From contig JAAZDA010000308.1 of NCBI GenBank assembly GCA_012512995.1, positions 1-5,544 of the forward strand: a stretch of DNA of 5,544 nucleotides, in the 5' to 3' direction. Source of the DNA: Clostridiales bacterium. Lineage in GTDB: Bacteria > Bacillota > Clostridia > Lachnospirales > Lachnospiraceae. Shown here one piece after another: positions 5,509 through 5,544 of the stretch (within the stretch, counting starts at the first letter, position 1; each line of letters begins with the position of its first letter). The notes below the pieces were generated by a model. The model searched no databases, was not told the DNA's origin, and was given only the letters and a program-made list of their open reading frames with translations. A program made the translations under genes and the position numbers.

Positions 5509-5544
5509 GTTTTACAAACCGGTAAAAGTAGGGTAGTATAAAAC
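5509..5544 (+). CRISPR. First CRISPR repeat (36 nt; array continues beyond the window)
   Basis: The final 36 bases start GTTTTA and end TAAAAC, a perfect 6-bp terminal inverted repeat. This is the form and length usual for type II repeats. The unit sits at the expected place, one leader after cas2. Only one copy is in the window, so the repeat cannot be confirmed by recurrence; it is called from length, termini and context. With the GTTTTA end first, crRNA orientation agrees with the leader promoter. Confidence 0.72.

Overview
The window reads left to right on the + strand and has two parts. A housekeeping block holds the 3' end of a membrane-bound proton/sodium-pumping pyrophosphatase (hppA) closed by a strong intrinsic terminator, then a two-gene phenylalanyl-tRNA synthetase operon (pheS-pheT). 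An accessory block holds the adaptation half of a type II CRISPR-Cas locus: cas1, cas2, a short AT-rich leader and one 36-nt repeat unit that ends on the last base of the window. All genes are on the + strand. An H+/Na+-PPase, strong AGGAGG-type ribosome binding sites, moderate GC and a type II CRISPR system suggest an anaerobic Bacillota of the Clostridia kind. That placement is an inference, and no species can be named from this sequence.

Housekeeping part (1-3918). The hppA fragment carries the conserved GDTVGDPFKDTSGPS loop and the last membrane segment. Its terminator (312-344) isolates it from pheST. A sigma70-like promoter at 362-390 starts pheST about 55 nt before the pheS ATG, which leaves no room for the T-box riboswitch common on Bacillota aminoacyl-tRNA synthetase genes. 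PheS is a divergent form with a four-cysteine knuckle. PheT is full length, with tRNA-binding, B3/B4, B5, core and FDX-ACB regions.

Accessory part (3919-5544). A type II locus normally reads cas9-cas1-cas2-(csn2/cas4)-array. Here the place of the roughly 3-4 kb cas9 gene is taken by about 300 bp between pheT and cas1. The open frame in that gap (3934-4272) can be laid, without gaps, on two short stretches of the Cas9 C-terminal region. One is the VLSMPQVNIVKK segment next to the PAM-interacting domain, and the other is the terminal ATLIHQSITGLY segment. I read it, with moderate confidence, as the scar of a deleted cas9.

Cas1 and Cas2 look intact. There is no csn2 or cas4 before the array, so the module looks II-C-like. 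A promoter with a 17-bp spacer (TTGCCA/TATAAT, 5425-5453) overlaps the end of cas2 and points into the array. If no Cas9 is encoded elsewhere, this would be an orphan adaptation module: able in principle to acquire spacers, but without its interference nuclease and with no tracrRNA anti-repeat that I can see here. No terminator is evident between pheT and cas1, so the cas genes may be transcribed by read-through from pheST.
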